Of a stretch of 64,000 nucleotides of DNA, positions 10,812 through 22,705 are shown in pieces. The stretch spans positions 339,665,307 to 339,729,306 of the forward strand of contig CM022299.1 in assembly GCA_011799875.1 (NCBI GenBank). Direction: 5' to 3'. The notes under the pieces were generated by a model. It saw only the letters and a list, made by a program, of their open reading frames with translations. It ran no database searches and was not told the DNA's origin. Source of the DNA: Thinopyrum elongatum (taxonomy: Eukaryota > Streptophyta > Magnoliopsida > Poales > Poaceae). The translations under genes were made by a program, and so were the position numbers. Position 1 is the first letter of the stretch. Every line of letters starts with the position of its first letter.

Positions 10812-11060
10812 GACTTCCAGGATAGGATTACAGTACCACTCTGGTGCGGATCATGCTCTGGTCGACCTACGAGGTTCAGTAGTAACTTGATCTGAAGTTT
10901 CATGATCATCATCATTTGCTTACTCTCTAGTTGGTGCAGGCATCACTGGAACAGTTTTCTGTGATGTGCTACTCTCCAATTCGAGAGAAGGTACAATTAC
11001 CTCATCAAGTTCTACTTTCCTCCCACTCACTTCTTTCGAGAGAAACTCCTTCTCTAGAAC

Positions 11061-11480
11061 CCAAATGATAACACCCAAACGTGTAGCAGTTTTGCAACTC
11101 GCCCACACGCGTGGATCATCGTCCAGTCGAGTTTGCATGAATCTTGACACATTGAGGCAGAATTTTCGTGCCACGTAGGACGGGGCTGGTGTGTGGGCGT
11201 TTGACAGTTCGTCCATGCGGTGGAACTGTCGTCGCACCTACACGCCGCGCACGTCTCCTATTCATCATCTCCCACGTCTGCTCTTTTCCCCTCCTCGTTG
11301 CTGCAGTTTCCCCACCCTGCACTTCTTTACTTCCCATCTCCCCCACACCAGCATTCCCATTCGAGAGCAACGCAAGTTCTAGGAGCAGCAGTCGAGAGGG
11401 GGCGGCGGCAGCGGTGGCAGAAGAGTCGCGGGTCTTCGTGGCCGTCGCTGGTGCTCACGGAACCGGAACATCGTCGCCAC
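11061..11480. other. Unassigned GC-rich segment between elements
   Basis: The left part (about 11070-11205) contains CGCCCACACGCGTGG and, inverted, TGTGTGGGCGTTTGAC, which could be arms of a MITE, but I could not define termini or a TSD. The right part (11230-11480) has the look of a gene leader and first exon, with CT-rich sequence, GAGAGCAACG, then GCGGCGGCAGCGGTGGCAG. A 120-codon plus-strand frame (11168-11530) crosses into the next element and matches nothing I know. It may be a truncated gene fragment. Confidence 0.35.
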
Positions 11481-12333
11481 ATGGATTGAGTAAGATCCTT
11501 CAAGTAAGTTGTCATCGGTGCAAGCAATAAAAATTGCTCTCTAAATATGTATGATCTTTTAGTGTGAGGAAAATAAACTTTATACGAACTTGTGATGGGG
11601 AATAAATAAAAGCGACAGACTGCATAATAAAGTTCTCTATCACAAGCGGCAATATAAAGTGATGTTCCATTGCATTAAGATTTCGTGCATCCATCCAAAA
11701 AGCGCATGACAACCTCTGCTTCCCTCTGCGAAGGGCCTATCTTTTATTTTTACTTTCTACCTCTATGTAAGAGTCATGGTGATCTTCATCCTTCCTTTTA
11801 TATTTTGTCTTTTTGGCAAGCACTATGTGTTGGGGAAAGATCTAGACATACATATCCACTAGGATGTAGGTGATCATAAATTATTATTGTTGACACTACC
11901 CTTGAGGTAAATGGTTGGGAGGCGAAACTATAAGCCCCTATCTTTCTATGTGTCTGATTGAGCTTTGATCTCATAAGTATCGCGTGAGTGTTAGCAATTA
12001 TGAAAGATTAAATAATGGTTAAGTATGCGAACTTGCTAAATAAAAGCTCTTACATTAACTCTTTCCGATATTATGACAAATTGCAATTGTTTCAGCGACC
12101 GAGATCACAGTTTGTTAGTTTTCAATAATTTTTTTGGTTCATACTTTACCTTGTGAACGAATTATCACTTTAGCATAAGAACTTATATGACAATATATTG
12201 ATGTTCTAAAGATGATCATGATGCCCTCATGTCTGTATTCTATTTTATCGACACCTCTATCTCTAAACATGTGGTTGTGATTATCGATTTTGACTTTCCC
12301 TTGAGGACAAGCAAGGTCTAAGCTTGGGGGAGT
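11481..12333 (+). mobile_element. Gypsy element A: 3' untranslated region and polypurine tract
   Basis: This segment is the plus-strand counterpart of the 3' internal region of element C (14154-15058 read in reverse). Shared phrases are ATTGAGTAAGATCCTTCAAG, CCCTCTGCGAAGGGCC and GGTCTAAGCTTGGGGGAGT. It ends in the polypurine tract AGCTTGGGGGAGT at 12321-12333, directly before the LTR. The coding part of element A is missing; sequence homologous to C stops at about 11481. Confidence 0.8.
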
Positions 12334-12633
12334 TGATACGTCCATTTTGCATCAAGTTTTTATTTTGATATTTATTGCATTATGGAGTGTTATTTCACTT
12401 TATGATACAATTCTTATGCCTTTTCTCTCTTATTTTACAAGATTTACATGAAGAAGGAGAATGCCGGCAGCTGGAATTCTGGACCGGAAAGGAGCAAATC
12501 CGAGATACCTATTCTGCACAACTCCAAATGTCATGAAACTTTACGAAGAATTGTTTTGGAATATATAAAAAATATTGGGCGAAAAAAGAACAGAAGGGGA
12601 CCCACCAGGTGGCCACAATCCTGGGGGCGTGCC
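12334..12633 (+). repeat. Element A 3' LTR, first part
   Basis: The LTR starts with TGATACGTCCATTTTGCATC at 12334 right after the polypurine tract. It is interrupted at 12633 by element C. The last five bases, GTGCC (12629-12633), are the target-site duplication of C and are repeated at 22706-22710. The remainder of this LTR continues at 22711. Confidence 0.9.
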
Positions 12634-14153
12634 TGATGACCCACAAGTATAGGGGATCAATCATAGTCCTTTCGATAAGTAAGAGTGTCGAACCCAACGA
12701 GGAGCAGAAGGAAATGACAAGTAGTTTTCAGCAAGGTATTCTCTGCAAGCACTGAAATTATAAGTAGCGAGTAGTTTGATAGCAAGGTAATTTGTAACAA
12801 GCAAGCAACGGTAACGGTAACAAAAGTGCAGCAAGGTAGCCCAATCCTTTTGAGGCAAAGGACATGCCAAAATGGTCTCTTATGATAAGCAAAGCACTCT
12901 TGAGGGTACACAGGAATTTCATCTAGTCACTTTCATCATGTTGGTTTGATTTGTGTTCGCTACTTTGATAATTTGATATGTGGGTGGACCGGTGCTTAGG
13001 TGTTGTTCTTACTTGAACAAGCCTCCTACTTATGATTAACCCCCTCGCAAGCATCCACAACTACGAGAAAAGTATTAAGAATAAATCTGACCATAGCATT
13101 AAACTTTTGGATCCAAATAGGTCCCTTATGGAATAGCGCATAAACTAGGGTTTAAGCTTCTATCACTCTCACAACCCATCATCTAATAACTACTCCACAA
13201 TGCATTCCCTTAGGCCCAAATATGGTGAAATGTCATGTAGTTGATGTTCACATGACACCACTAAGGGAATCACAACATACATACCATCAAAATATCGAAC
13301 ACATATCAAGTTCACATGATTACTTGCAACAAGATTTCTCCCGTGACCTCAAGAACAAAAGTAACTACTCACAAATGATAATCATGCTCAAGATCAGAGG
13401 GATATTAAATAGCATAATGGATCTGAACATATAATCTTCCACCAAATAAACCATATAGTAATCAACTACAAGATGTAATCAACACTACTAGTCACCCACA
13501 AGCACCAATCTAAGGTTTCGGTACAAAGATTGAACACAAGAGATGAACTAGGGTTTGAGAGGAGATGGTGTTGTTGAAGATGTTGATGGAGATTGCCCTC
13601 CCCAAGATGGGAGAGTTGTTGGTGATGATGATGACGATGATTTCCCCCTCCGGGAGGGAAGTTCCCCCCGGCGGAATCGCTCCACCGGAGGGCAAAAGTG
13701 CTCCTGCCCAAGTTCCGCCTCGAGACGGCGGCGCTTTGTCCCGAAAGTCCTCTCCTTATTTTTTTCTAGGTCAAAATGACTTATATACTAGAAGAGGTGC
13801 ACCGGAGGTGGGCCAAGGAGGGCACAACCCACCAGGGCACGCCTGGGCTCCCTGGCGCACCCAGGTGGGTTGTGCTCACCTGGTGGGCCCCCTCTGGTAC
13901 TTATTTGCTCCAATAATTCTTATATATTCCATAAAAATTCTCCGTGAAGTTTCAACTCATTTGGAGTTGTGCAGAATAGGTGGCCTGACGTAGCTTTTTC
14001 ACCTCCAGAATTCCAGCTGCCGGTATTCTCCCTCTTTGTGTGAACCTTGCATATTATGAGAGAAATGGCATTAGAATTACTCCAAAAAGCATTATTATAC
14101 CTAAAAACAATATAAATAACAGTAGGAAAACATGATGCAAAATGGACGTATCA
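12634..14153 (-). repeat. Element C 3' LTR (1520 bp)
   Basis: On the minus strand it starts TGATACGTCC at 14153 and ends at 12634 in GTGGGTCATCA. It matches the other LTR of C along its whole length, with scattered substitutions. It contains an extra stretch near 13830-13850 (GGGCTCCCTGGCGCACCC) that the 5' LTR lacks. Confidence 0.92.
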
Positions 14154-14172
14154 ACTCCCCCAAGCTTAGACC
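14154..14172 (-). other. Element C polypurine tract
   Basis: The minus strand reads TAAGCTTGGGGGAGT directly before the 3' LTR start. This is the plus-strand primer site of the element's reverse transcription. The same tract precedes the LTR of element A. Confidence 0.85.
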
Positions 14173-15746
14173 TCGCTTGTCCTCAAGCGAAAACCGAAAT
14201 CGAAAAACATGTCCACATGCTTAGAGAGAGAGGTGTCGATAAAAACAAAATACGGACATAGACGCATCATGTATATTATTATAACAGCAACAAACTTTAA
14301 CATAAAACTTTATCATAGAACTTTTATCATATAACTTCTATCATAGACTTCTCATGAACAAGTAATGATTCATCACAACATTGAAGTATAAAGCATAAAC
14401 TTTATTGAAAACCAACAAACTATGTTCTCAGTTAACATTGCAACTACAATTCATCATCTTTTCAGGAAGGGTCATGTATCGGAGCCTTTTTGGCAAGTCC
14501 ACATACTCAACCATCATATAGTCTTCTATGATTGCTAACACTCACCGCATACACATGAGCAAAAAGTTTCAACCGGACACATAGAAAGATAGGGGCTTAT
14601 AGTTTTCGCCACCCAACATATTCACCGCAAGGGTGATGTCAACAATAATAACTCATGCTACCCATATCCAACTGGATATATGTGCCTAGATCTTTCCTCA
14701 CCACATGATGCTTGCAAAAGAGGAAAATAAAAAGGAATAGAGAGAAATACTTTGACTCTTGTATAAAAGTAAATACATAAAAGTAAAAGATAGGCCCTTC
14801 GCAGAGGGAAGCAGAGGTTGCCATGCGCTTTTCGTTTGTATGCTCAATCTCTTAGTGCAAAAGAACGTCACGTTATATTTCCCCTTATGATAGCAACCTT
14901 TATTATGCAGTCTGTCGCTTTTATTCTTTGCCATCACAAGTTCGTACAACGCTCAATTTTCTCTTACACTAAATGATCCAACACTTTTAGAAGCAATTTT
15001 TATTGCCTTTTTGCACCGATGACAACTTACTTGAAGGATCTTACTCAATCCATAGGTAGGTGTGGTGGACTCTCAAAACAAGATTTGGGTTTAAGGTTTT
15101 GGATGCACAAGTAGTATCTCTACTTAGTGCGGAATTTTTGGCTAGCAAAGATGGGGGGCAAGCACCACATGTTAAAGGATCTATGACAATATAACTTCTA
15201 TGTGAATATGAACAAACAAAAATCATTACTTTGTCTTCCTTGTCCAACGTCAACAATTTTGGCACATAATATTTTGATGGGGGCTCACAATCACAAAAGA
15301 TGTCCAAGATAGTGTATTTGCATATGAATCTTCTCTTCCCTTATTTATTCTTTCATTAATTGCATCATTAACCAATTCTATGTTTGTAAGTCTCCAATAA
15401 AATTTTCTACTTATACTCTTCCTTATGTGATGTCATTACTTACCATAAGATTAGCATATGATCTTTTTAATTTATTTCCTTTATTTTTATTGAACATGAA
15501 AGAAAAAGAAAACAAAACTCAAACTAAACTAAACTTTATTATATATCTCGCACACGATTACAAGGATAGATCACTATGCAAACACTCGAAAAGAAAGGAT
15601 CGAACTAAACTTTTATTCATCTAAAGCAAAAGATAACTATGAATCGAACTAAGATAAGTAAAGGCAAAAGATAGTGGAGGTGATACGATACCGAGGCACC
15701 TCCCCCAAGCTTGTCACAAGACAAGGGGAGTGCCCATACCTGATAC

Positions 15747-16046
15747 TCAGGTTTCCTTTGCTGATGAAGAAGGAGGTGGTGGTGATGAAGTAGTAGATTC
15801 ATCCTTTTTCTCCAACTTATTTCGAAGGTAAAAATTATCTATCCTTAACTCTTCATTCTCCATCTCAAGCTTTATTATCCTCTTGCATAACGCCTCCATG
15901 CTTTCGTACTTGAAATGAGGAGGGACTGGTTCATCTTCATCTTCTTCATCAGAGAACCATATATAGGGATAGGTATCCTTGAAGATATTTTTATCTAAAG
16001 GCTGATAAGAAACTGGGCACTCCTCCTCGGAATCTTGAGACGACAT
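15747..16046 (-). CDS. Small accessory ORF of element C (acidic, coiled-coil-like)
   Basis: A 99-residue frame starts at the ATG at 16046 (MSSQDSEEECPVSYQPLD). An upstream in-frame ATG at 16205 would add 53 residues that look unrelated, so I prefer 16046. It has an acidic middle (WFSDEEDEDEPVPPHF), then a Leu/Glu/Lys-rich stretch (residues about 52-80: MEALCKRIIKLEMENEEL) that looks like a short coiled coil, and a Ser/Pro-rich end. It lies between pol and the polypurine tract, where Athila elements may carry an extra or env-like ORF. It has no signal peptide or membrane segment, so it does not look like an envelope protein. The function is unknown. I infer it is a real element gene because it is intact while pol is broken. 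Confidence 0.6.
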   Translation of the reverse strand: MSSQDSEEECPVSYQPLDKNIFKDTYPYIWFSDEEDEDEPVPPHFKYESMEALCKRIIKLEMENEELRIDNFYLRNKLEKKDESTTSSPPPPSSSAKET

Positions 16047-16631
16047 ATTTTCAGATCTGTTAGAAAACAGCAAGAAAAGAGCAATAGAATATTTCTCCGT
16101 GATACGGTGGTCAATAGGTTCGGGGGGTATATAAAGATTTTTTATCTTGGGAAACAAGCAAACGGAAGAAAAACGGAGTCCGAAAGGTACCCGAGGTGGG
16201 CACAACCCACCTGGGTGCGCCTGGCAAGCCAGGCGCGCCCTGGTGTCTTGTGCCCACCAGGGGTGCCTTCCTGGTTGTTTCTTATTTTCCTAATTTTTGA
16301 TAAATTCCAAAACTGACAGAAAATATTTTGCGGATTTTTCGGAGTCCGTTTACTTACCGTATCACGTACCTCCTCCTTTTTCACGATTCTGGAGTATTCC
16401 GGAAGGTTTCCTTTATGTGTTCTTCCGGTGTCATAGTTTGGATATATTGCTTTCAACATTACTGGGCGTACCTGAGATATAATGTTTTATTCTTTGCCCA
16501 TTGACAACCTTCGGGTTTGTACCCTCGGCATTATTTATTTTGATAGCTCCAGATCGATAAACCTCCTCGATAACATAGGGTCCTTCCCATTTGGAGAGGA
16601 GTTTTCCTACAAAGAATCTGAAACGAGAGTT

Positions 16632-19365
16632 CTACAAAATAACATATTCTCCAACTTTAAACTCGCGCTTTTGGATTCTCTTGTCATGCCATCTTTTAAC
16701 TTTTTCTTTAAATAACTTAGCATTTTCATAAGCTTGGGTTCTCCATTCATCTAGTGAGCTGATATCAAATAACCTCTTTTCACCGGCAAGTTTGAAATCA
16801 TAGTTGAGTTCTTTAATTGCCCAATATGCTTTATGTTCTAACTCAAGAGGTAAATGACAAGCTTTTCCATAAACCATTTTATAAGGAGACATACCCATAG
16901 GATTTTTATATGATGTTCTGTAAGCCCAAAGTGCATCATCTAATTTCTTAGACCAATTCTTTCTGGACCTATTGACAGTTTTTTGTAATATTAACTTTAT
17001 TTCTCTATTGCTAAGTTCAACTTGACCACTAGACTGAGGATGATAGGGTGATGCAATTCTATGGTTACATCATACTTAGCAAGCATTTTACGGAAAGCAC
17101 CATGAATAAAATGTGAACCACCATCAGTTATTAAATATCTAGGGACTGCAAACCTTGGGGAAATAACTTCCTTAAGCATTTTAATAGAGGTGTTGTGATC
17201 AGCACTACTAGTTGGAATAGCTTCTACCCACTTAGTAACATAATCAACAGCAACCAAAATATGAGTATACCCATTAGAAGAAGGAAAAGGTCCCATGTAA
17301 TCAAAACCCCAAACATCAAATGGTTCAACAGCAAGTGAATAATTCATAGGCATTTCTTGATGCTTACCAATATTACCAATTCTTTGACATTCATCACAAG
17401 ATAAAACAAACTTACGGGCATCCTTGAAGAGAGTAGGCCAATAAAAACCAGATTGCAATACCTTGTGAGCAGTTCTGTCTCCCGCATGATGCCCTCCATA
17501 AGCATCAAAGTGACATTTCCGTAGGATTTGTCCCTGTTCATGCTCAGGTACACAACGTCTAATAATACCATCTACTCCTTCTTTATAAAGATGTGGGTCA
17601 TCCCAAAAGTAGTGTCTTAAATAATAGAAGAATGTTTTCTTTTGTTGGTATGTGAAACTAGGTGGTATGTATTTAGCAACAATGTAATTAGCATAGTCAG
17701 CATACCAAGGAGTGTTATGAGAAACATTTATTGTAGCTAATTGTTCATCAGGAAAATTATCATTAATAGGTTGTGGGTCATCAAGGATATTCTCTAACCT
17801 AGACAAGTTATCAGCAATGGGGTTCTCAGCTCCCTTTCTATCAGTGATATGTAAGTCAAATTCTTGTAGCAACAGAACCCACCTAATAAGTCTAGGTTTA
17901 GCATCTTTCTTTTCCATAAGATATTTTATAGCAGCATGATCAGTGTGAACAATCACTTTAGAATCAACAATGTAAGATCTAAATTTGTCACAAGCAAACA
18001 CAACTGCTAAAAATTCTTTTTCAGTAGTAGCATAATTGCATTGGGCACTGTCTAGGGTTTTACTAGCATAATGAATAACATTTAGTTTCTTATCAACTCT
18101 TTGTCCTAGAACGGCACCAACAGCATAATCACTAGCATCACACATAATTTCAAAAGGCAAGTTCCAATCAGGTGGTTGAACAATAGGTGCAGAAATTAAG
18201 GCTTTCTTAAGTGTTTCAAAGGCTTCTACACAATCATCATCAAAAACAAATGGAACATCTTTTTGTAAAAGATTTGTAAGAGGCCTAGAAATTTTAGAGA
18301 AGTCTTTAATAAATCTCCTATAGAAACCAGCATGACCGAGGAAACTACGAATACCTTTGATATCTTTAGGACATGGCATTTTCTCAATTGCATCAACTTT
18401 AGCTTTATCCACCTCAATACCTCGTTCAGAAATTTTATGTCCCAAGACAATACCTTCATTAACCATAAAGTGGCACTTCTCCCAATTCAAGACAAGATTA
18501 GTTTGCTCGCATCTCTGCAAAACTCGATCAAGGTTCCTTAAGCAATCATCAAAAGAAGTTCCATAAATGGAAAAATCATCCATGAAAACCTCAACAATCT
18601 TTTCACAAAAATCAGAGAATATAGCAGTCATACATCTTTGAAAGGTAGCAGGTGCATTACATAAACCAAAAGGCATATGTCTATAAGCATTAGTTCCAAA
18701 AGGACAAGTAAAGGTGGTTTTCTCTTGATCAGGTTGTGAAACAGGTATTTGAGAAAAACCAGAATATCCATCGAGAAAACAAAAGTGTGTGTTCTTAGAT
18801 AATCTTTCTAACATTTTATCAATAAAAGGCAAAGGGTAATGATCTTTGCTTTATTTAATTTTCTAAAATCAATTACCATTCTGTAGCCAGTAACAATTCT
18901 TTGTGGGATAAGTTCACTTTTATCATTAGGAACAACAATAATACCTCCCTTCTTAGGGACACAATGAATGGGACTTACCCATCTACTATCAGCTATAGGA
19001 TAGATTATACCTGCTTCCAGAAGCTTCAATATTTCTGTTCTTACCACTTCTTTCATTTTAGGATTTAAACGTTGTTGGTGATCAACAACGGGTTTAGCAT
19101 CAGGTTCCATATTAATTTTATGCTGACAGAGAGTCGGACTAATACCCTTTAAATCATCAAGAGTATATCCAATAGCAGCTCGGTGCTTCTTCAAAACCTT
19201 CAATAATCTTTCTTCTTCATGTTCTGAAAGGTTAGCACTAATAATAACAGGATATATCTTTTTCTCATCAAGATAAGCATATTTCAAAGTGTCTGGCAAT
19301 TGTTTTAATTCAAACACAGGATCACCTTTAGGTGGAGGAGGACCTCCTAGAGTTTCAGTAGGCAA
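16632..19365 (-). pseudogene. Element C pol: reverse transcriptase, RNase H, integrase (frameshifted)
   Basis: Open frames at 18808-19365, 16997-18832 and 16632-16898 together form one pol. The first carries the start of reverse transcriptase (LLEAGIIYPIADSRWVSPI, CVPKKGG, YRMVIDFRKLN). The second continues it (YSGFSQI, the [15 protein letters not shown] block, catalytic FMDDFS), then RNase H ([26 protein letters not shown]), the integrase HHCC zinc region ([12 protein letters not shown] ... CDECQR) and the integrase core ([26 protein letters not shown]). The last frame is the integrase C-terminal part (MSPYKMVYGKACHLPLELEH). At least two frameshifts, near 18810-18840 and near 17040, separate them. 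A further short frame at 19387-19617 lies between gag-protease and pol. Confidence 0.85.
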
Positions 19366-19555
19366 ATTGTGTTTAAGCAGAGGTCGTTATTCAAAGAAAA
19401 TTTTATCTATCTCATTTCTTTCATGCATATGCATATCATTTTCATGGTCTAGCAAATAATGTTCTAGTGGATCTGTAGGAGGCACGGCAATAGAGGCAAG
19501 ACCAATTATTTCATCCTTACTAGACAATTCTTTCTTATGATGTTTTCTACTAAAC

Positions 19556-21115
19556 TTAGAAAAAATTAAACTCATGAGACTCATCACCAAAACTAACACC
19601 GACAGTTTGTTTCTCACAATCTATTTTAGCATTAACGGTGTTCAAGAAAGGTCTACCAAAGATAATGGGACAAAAGTCATCTTGTGGGGAACCAAGAACA
19701 AGAAAATCAGTAGGGTATTTTATTTTCCCACACAAGACTTCAACATCTCTAACAATCCCAAGAGGTGTGATGGTGTCTCTATTAGCAAGTTTAATAGTAA
19801 CATCTATGTCTTCTATTTCAGCGGGTGCTATATCGTTCATAATTTCTTGATATAAGGTGAAAGGAATAGCACTCACGCTAGCACCTATGTCACATAAACC
19901 ATGATAACAGTGATCTCCTATTTTAACTGAGACAACAGGCATGCCAACAACAGGTCTATGTTTATCTTTTTCATCGGGTTTGGCAATTCTAGCAGCTTCA
20001 TCACAAAAGTAAATAACATGCCCATCTATATTTTCAACCAGGAGATCTTTAACCATAGCAACACTATGTTCTACTTTGATTTGTTCAGCAGGTTTGGATG
20101 CACTAATATAACTTTTGTTGACCACAGTTGAAACTTTAGCATGTTCCTTTATCCTAACAGGGAATGGTGGTTTTTCAATATAAGCAGTAGGAATGACTGG
20201 ATCAACATTATAAATAATAGTTTCATATTTAGCTATTACCGGTTCTTTAATTTCTTCTTTAATAGGTGGGTGATATTTAAACCACTTCTCCTTAGGGAGA
20301 TCAACATGAGTAGCAAATGATTCACAAAAGGAGGCTACTATCTCAGAGTCAAGTCTATATTTAGTGCTAAACTTTTGAAAAGCATTGGTATTCATAAAAG
20401 ATTTAACACAATCATACTTAAGCTTAATACTTGACTCTTTACCTTCGTCGAGTTCCCAATCTTCAGAGTTGCGTTTAAATCTTTCTAAAAGATCCCACCT
20501 GAATTCAATAGTCTTCTTCATAAAGGAACCAGTACAAGAAGTATCAAGCATGGATTGATCATCACAAGAAAGCCGAGCATAAAAATTCTGAATAATAATT
20601 TCTCTTGAGAGCTCATGATTGGGGCATGAATATAACATTGACTTAAGCCTCCCCCAAGCTAGAGCGATACTTTCTCCTTCACGAGGCCAAAAATTATATA
20701 TATAATTCCGATCACGATGAACTAGATGCATAGGATAAATTTTTTGGTGAAATTCCAATTTCAATCGTTTCCAATTCCAGGATCCAATATCATCGCATAG
20801 CCTATACCATGCCAATGCTTTTCCCTTCAAAGATAAAGGGAAAACCTTCTTCTTAGCTTCATCTCTGGGTAAACCTGCAAGCTTAAATAATCCACAAATT
20901 TCATCCACATATATCAAGTGCATATCGGGATGTTCGGTTCCATCTCCTGCATAAGGATTAGCTAGCAGTTGTTCTATCATACCCGAAGGAATTTCATAAC
21001 CAATATTTTCAGTAGGTGCAGTAGGTTGAGGGGTAACTAATTGTGGTTCCGGTCGAATTGAAGATACCCCGAACAAACCCCTCAAAGGATTGTTCTCCAT
21101 AGTAACAAGTGACAA
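19556..21115 (-). CDS. Element C gag-protease
   Basis: An uninterrupted 519-residue frame starts 64 nt inside the primer-binding motif region. Residues about 60-230 form the gag domain (FKLAGLPRDEAKKKVFPLSL, LAWYRL, LKLEFHQKIYP, RLKSMLYSCPNHELS). No CCHC zinc knuckle is visible. Near residue 409 there is a retropepsin-like aspartic protease signature, DIGASVSAIP, and a second conserved FGRPFLNT motif near residue 490. The protein would package element RNA and process the polyprotein. The frame is intact even though pol is broken, so the element could still supply Gag-like particles if transcribed; this is inference. It is not host-encoded. Confidence 0.85.
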   Translation of the reverse strand: MSLVTMENNPLRGLFGVSSIRPEPQLVTPQPTAPTENIGYEIPSGMIEQLLANPYAGDGTEHPDMHLIYVDEICGLFKLAGLPRDEAKKKVFPLSLKGKALAWYRLCDDIGSWNWKRLKLEFHQKIYPMHLVHRDRNYIYNFWPREGESIALAWGRLKSMLYSCPNHELSREIIIQNFYARLSCDDQSMLDTSCTGSFMKKTIEFRWDLLERFKRNSEDWELDEGKESSIKLKYDCVKSFMNTNAFQKFSTKYRLDSEIVASFCESFATHVDLPKEKWFKYHPPIKEEIKEPVIAKYETIIYNVDPVIPTAYIEKPPFPVRIKEHAKVSTVVNKSYISASKPAEQIKVEHSVAMVKDLLVENIDGHVIYFCDEAARIAKPDEKDKHRPVVGMPVVSVKIGDHCYHGLCDIGASVSAIPFTLYQEIMNDIAPAEIEDIDVTIKLANRDTITPLGIVRDVEVLCGKIKYPTDFLVLGSPQDDFCPIIFGRPFLNTVNAKIDCEKQTVGVSFGDESHEFNFF

Positions 21116-21178
21116 TAAATTTCAGCACGTAGTAATAATTTTTCCTTACCGATTACCACTTACCAAGAGCGCTTCACT

Positions 21179-21206
21179 CCCCGGCAACGGCGCCAGAAAA
21201 GAGCCT
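21179..21206 (-). other. Element C primer-binding site region
   Basis: The minus strand continues from the 5' LTR as AGGCTCTTTTC and then TGGCGCCGTTGCCGGGG. This is the usual leader motif of Athila-type grass Gypsy elements. It defines the inner border of the 5' LTR at 21207. Confidence 0.75.
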
Positions 21207-22705
21207 TGATGACCCACAAGTATAGGGGATCAATCGTAGTCCTTTTGATAAGTAAGAGTGTGGAACCCAACGAGGAGCAGAAGGAAATGACAAGTAGTTT
21301 TCAGCAAGGTATTCTCTGCAAGCACTGAAATTATAAGTAGCGAGTAGTTTGATAGCAAGGTAATTTGTAACAAGCAAGCAACGGTAACGGTAACAAAAGT
21401 GCAGCAAGGTAGCCCAATCCTTTTGAGGCAAAGGACAGGCCAAAATAGTCTCTTCTGATAAGCAAAGCGTTCTTGAGGGTACACGGGAATTTCATCTAGT
21501 CACTTTCATCATGTTGGTTTGATTTGTGTTCGCTACTTCGATAATTTGATATGTGGGTGGACCAGTGCTTAGGTGCTATTCTTACTTGAACAAGCCTCCT
21601 ACTTATGATTAACCCCCTCACAAGCATCTGCAACTATGAGAAAAGTATTAAGAATAAATCTAACCATAGCATTAAACTTTTGGATCCAAATCGGTCCCTT
21701 ATGGAATAGCGCATAAACTAGGGTTTAAGCTTCTGTCACTCTCGCAACCCAGCATCTAATAACTACTCCACAATGCATTCCCTTAGGCCCAAATATGGTG
21801 AAGTGTCATGTAGTCGACGTTCACATGACACCACTAAGGGAATCACAACATACATACCATCAAAATATCGAACACATATCAAGTTCACATGATTACTTGC
21901 AACAAGATTTATCCCGTGACCTCAAGAACAAAAGTAACTACTCACAAATGATAATCATGCTCAAGATCAGAGGGGTATTAAATAGCATAATGGATCTGAA
22001 CATATAATCTTCCACCAAATAAACCATATAGTAATCAACTACAAGATGTAATCAACACTACTAGTCACCCACAAGCACCAATCTAAGGTTCCGGTACAAA
22101 GATTGAACACAAGAGATGAACTAGGGTTTGAGAGGAGATGGTGCTGTTGAAGATGTTGATGGAGATTGCCCTCCCCAAGATGGGAGAGTTGTTGGTGATG
22201 ATGATGATGATGATTTTCCCCTCCGGGAGGGAAGTTCCCCCGGCGGAATTGCTCCGCCGGAGGGCAAAAGTGCTCCTGCCCAAGTTCTGCCTCGAGACGG
22301 CGGCGCTTCATCCCGAAAGTCCTCTCCTTATTTTTTCTAGGTCAAAATGACTTATATACCAGAAGAGGGGCCCGGAGGTTGGCCAAGGAGGGCACAACCC
22401 ACCAGGGCGCGCCCAGGTGGGTTGTGCCAACCTGGTGGGCCCCCTCTGGTACTTATTTGCTCCAATAATTCTTATATATTCCATAAAAATTCTCTATGAA
22501 GTTTCAGCTCATTTGGAGTTGTGCAGAATAGGTGGCCTGACGTAGCTTTTTCAGGTCCAGAATTCCAGCTGCCGGTATTCTCCCTCTTTGTGTGATCCTT
22601 GCATATTATGAGAGAAAAGGCATTAGAATTACTCCAAAAAGCATTATTATACCTAAAAACAATATAAATAACAGTAGGAAAACATGATGCAAAATGGATG
22701 TATCA
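21207..22705 (-). repeat. Element C 5' LTR (1499 bp)
   Basis: The minus-strand start is TGATACATCC at 22705 (the 3' LTR has TGATACGTCC), and the end is at 21207. It is followed at 22706 by GTGCC, the target-site duplication. It carries a GATGATGATGATGA run near 22196-22212 that is one repeat unit different from the 3' LTR. Confidence 0.92.

Larger units (their letters stand above)
9256..11060 (-). mobile_element. Copia retrotransposon internal region, 5' truncated
   Basis: Together with the LTR at 7475-9255 this is the 3' half of an Angela-like Copia element. From right to left it holds the spacer between integrase and reverse transcriptase (10812-11060), the reverse transcriptase (9945-10811), a decayed RNase H region (about 9500-9944), a tandem repeat (9284-9490) and the polypurine tract next to the LTR. 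Gag, protease and integrase are gone. The right junction lies near 11060, where Copia-like sequence stops. Confidence 0.8.
12634..22705 (-). mobile_element. Complete Gypsy (Athila-like) retrotransposon C
   Basis: This is a 10,072 bp element with two LTRs (12634-14153 and 21207-22705) in the same minus orientation, flanked by a perfect 5 bp target-site duplication GTGCC. From the 5' end it has a primer-binding motif (TGGCGCCGTTGCCGGGG), gag-protease, pol with reverse transcriptase, RNase H and integrase, a small extra ORF, and a polypurine tract. The pol sequence ([24 protein letters not shown]) fits the Athila lineage. I count at least 13 substitutions in the first roughly 400 bp of the LTR pair, and there is also a roughly 20 bp indel near 13840, so this is not a very recent insertion. 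Several frameshifts break pol. It is inserted in opposite orientation into the LTR of a sister element (A). Confidence 0.92.
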
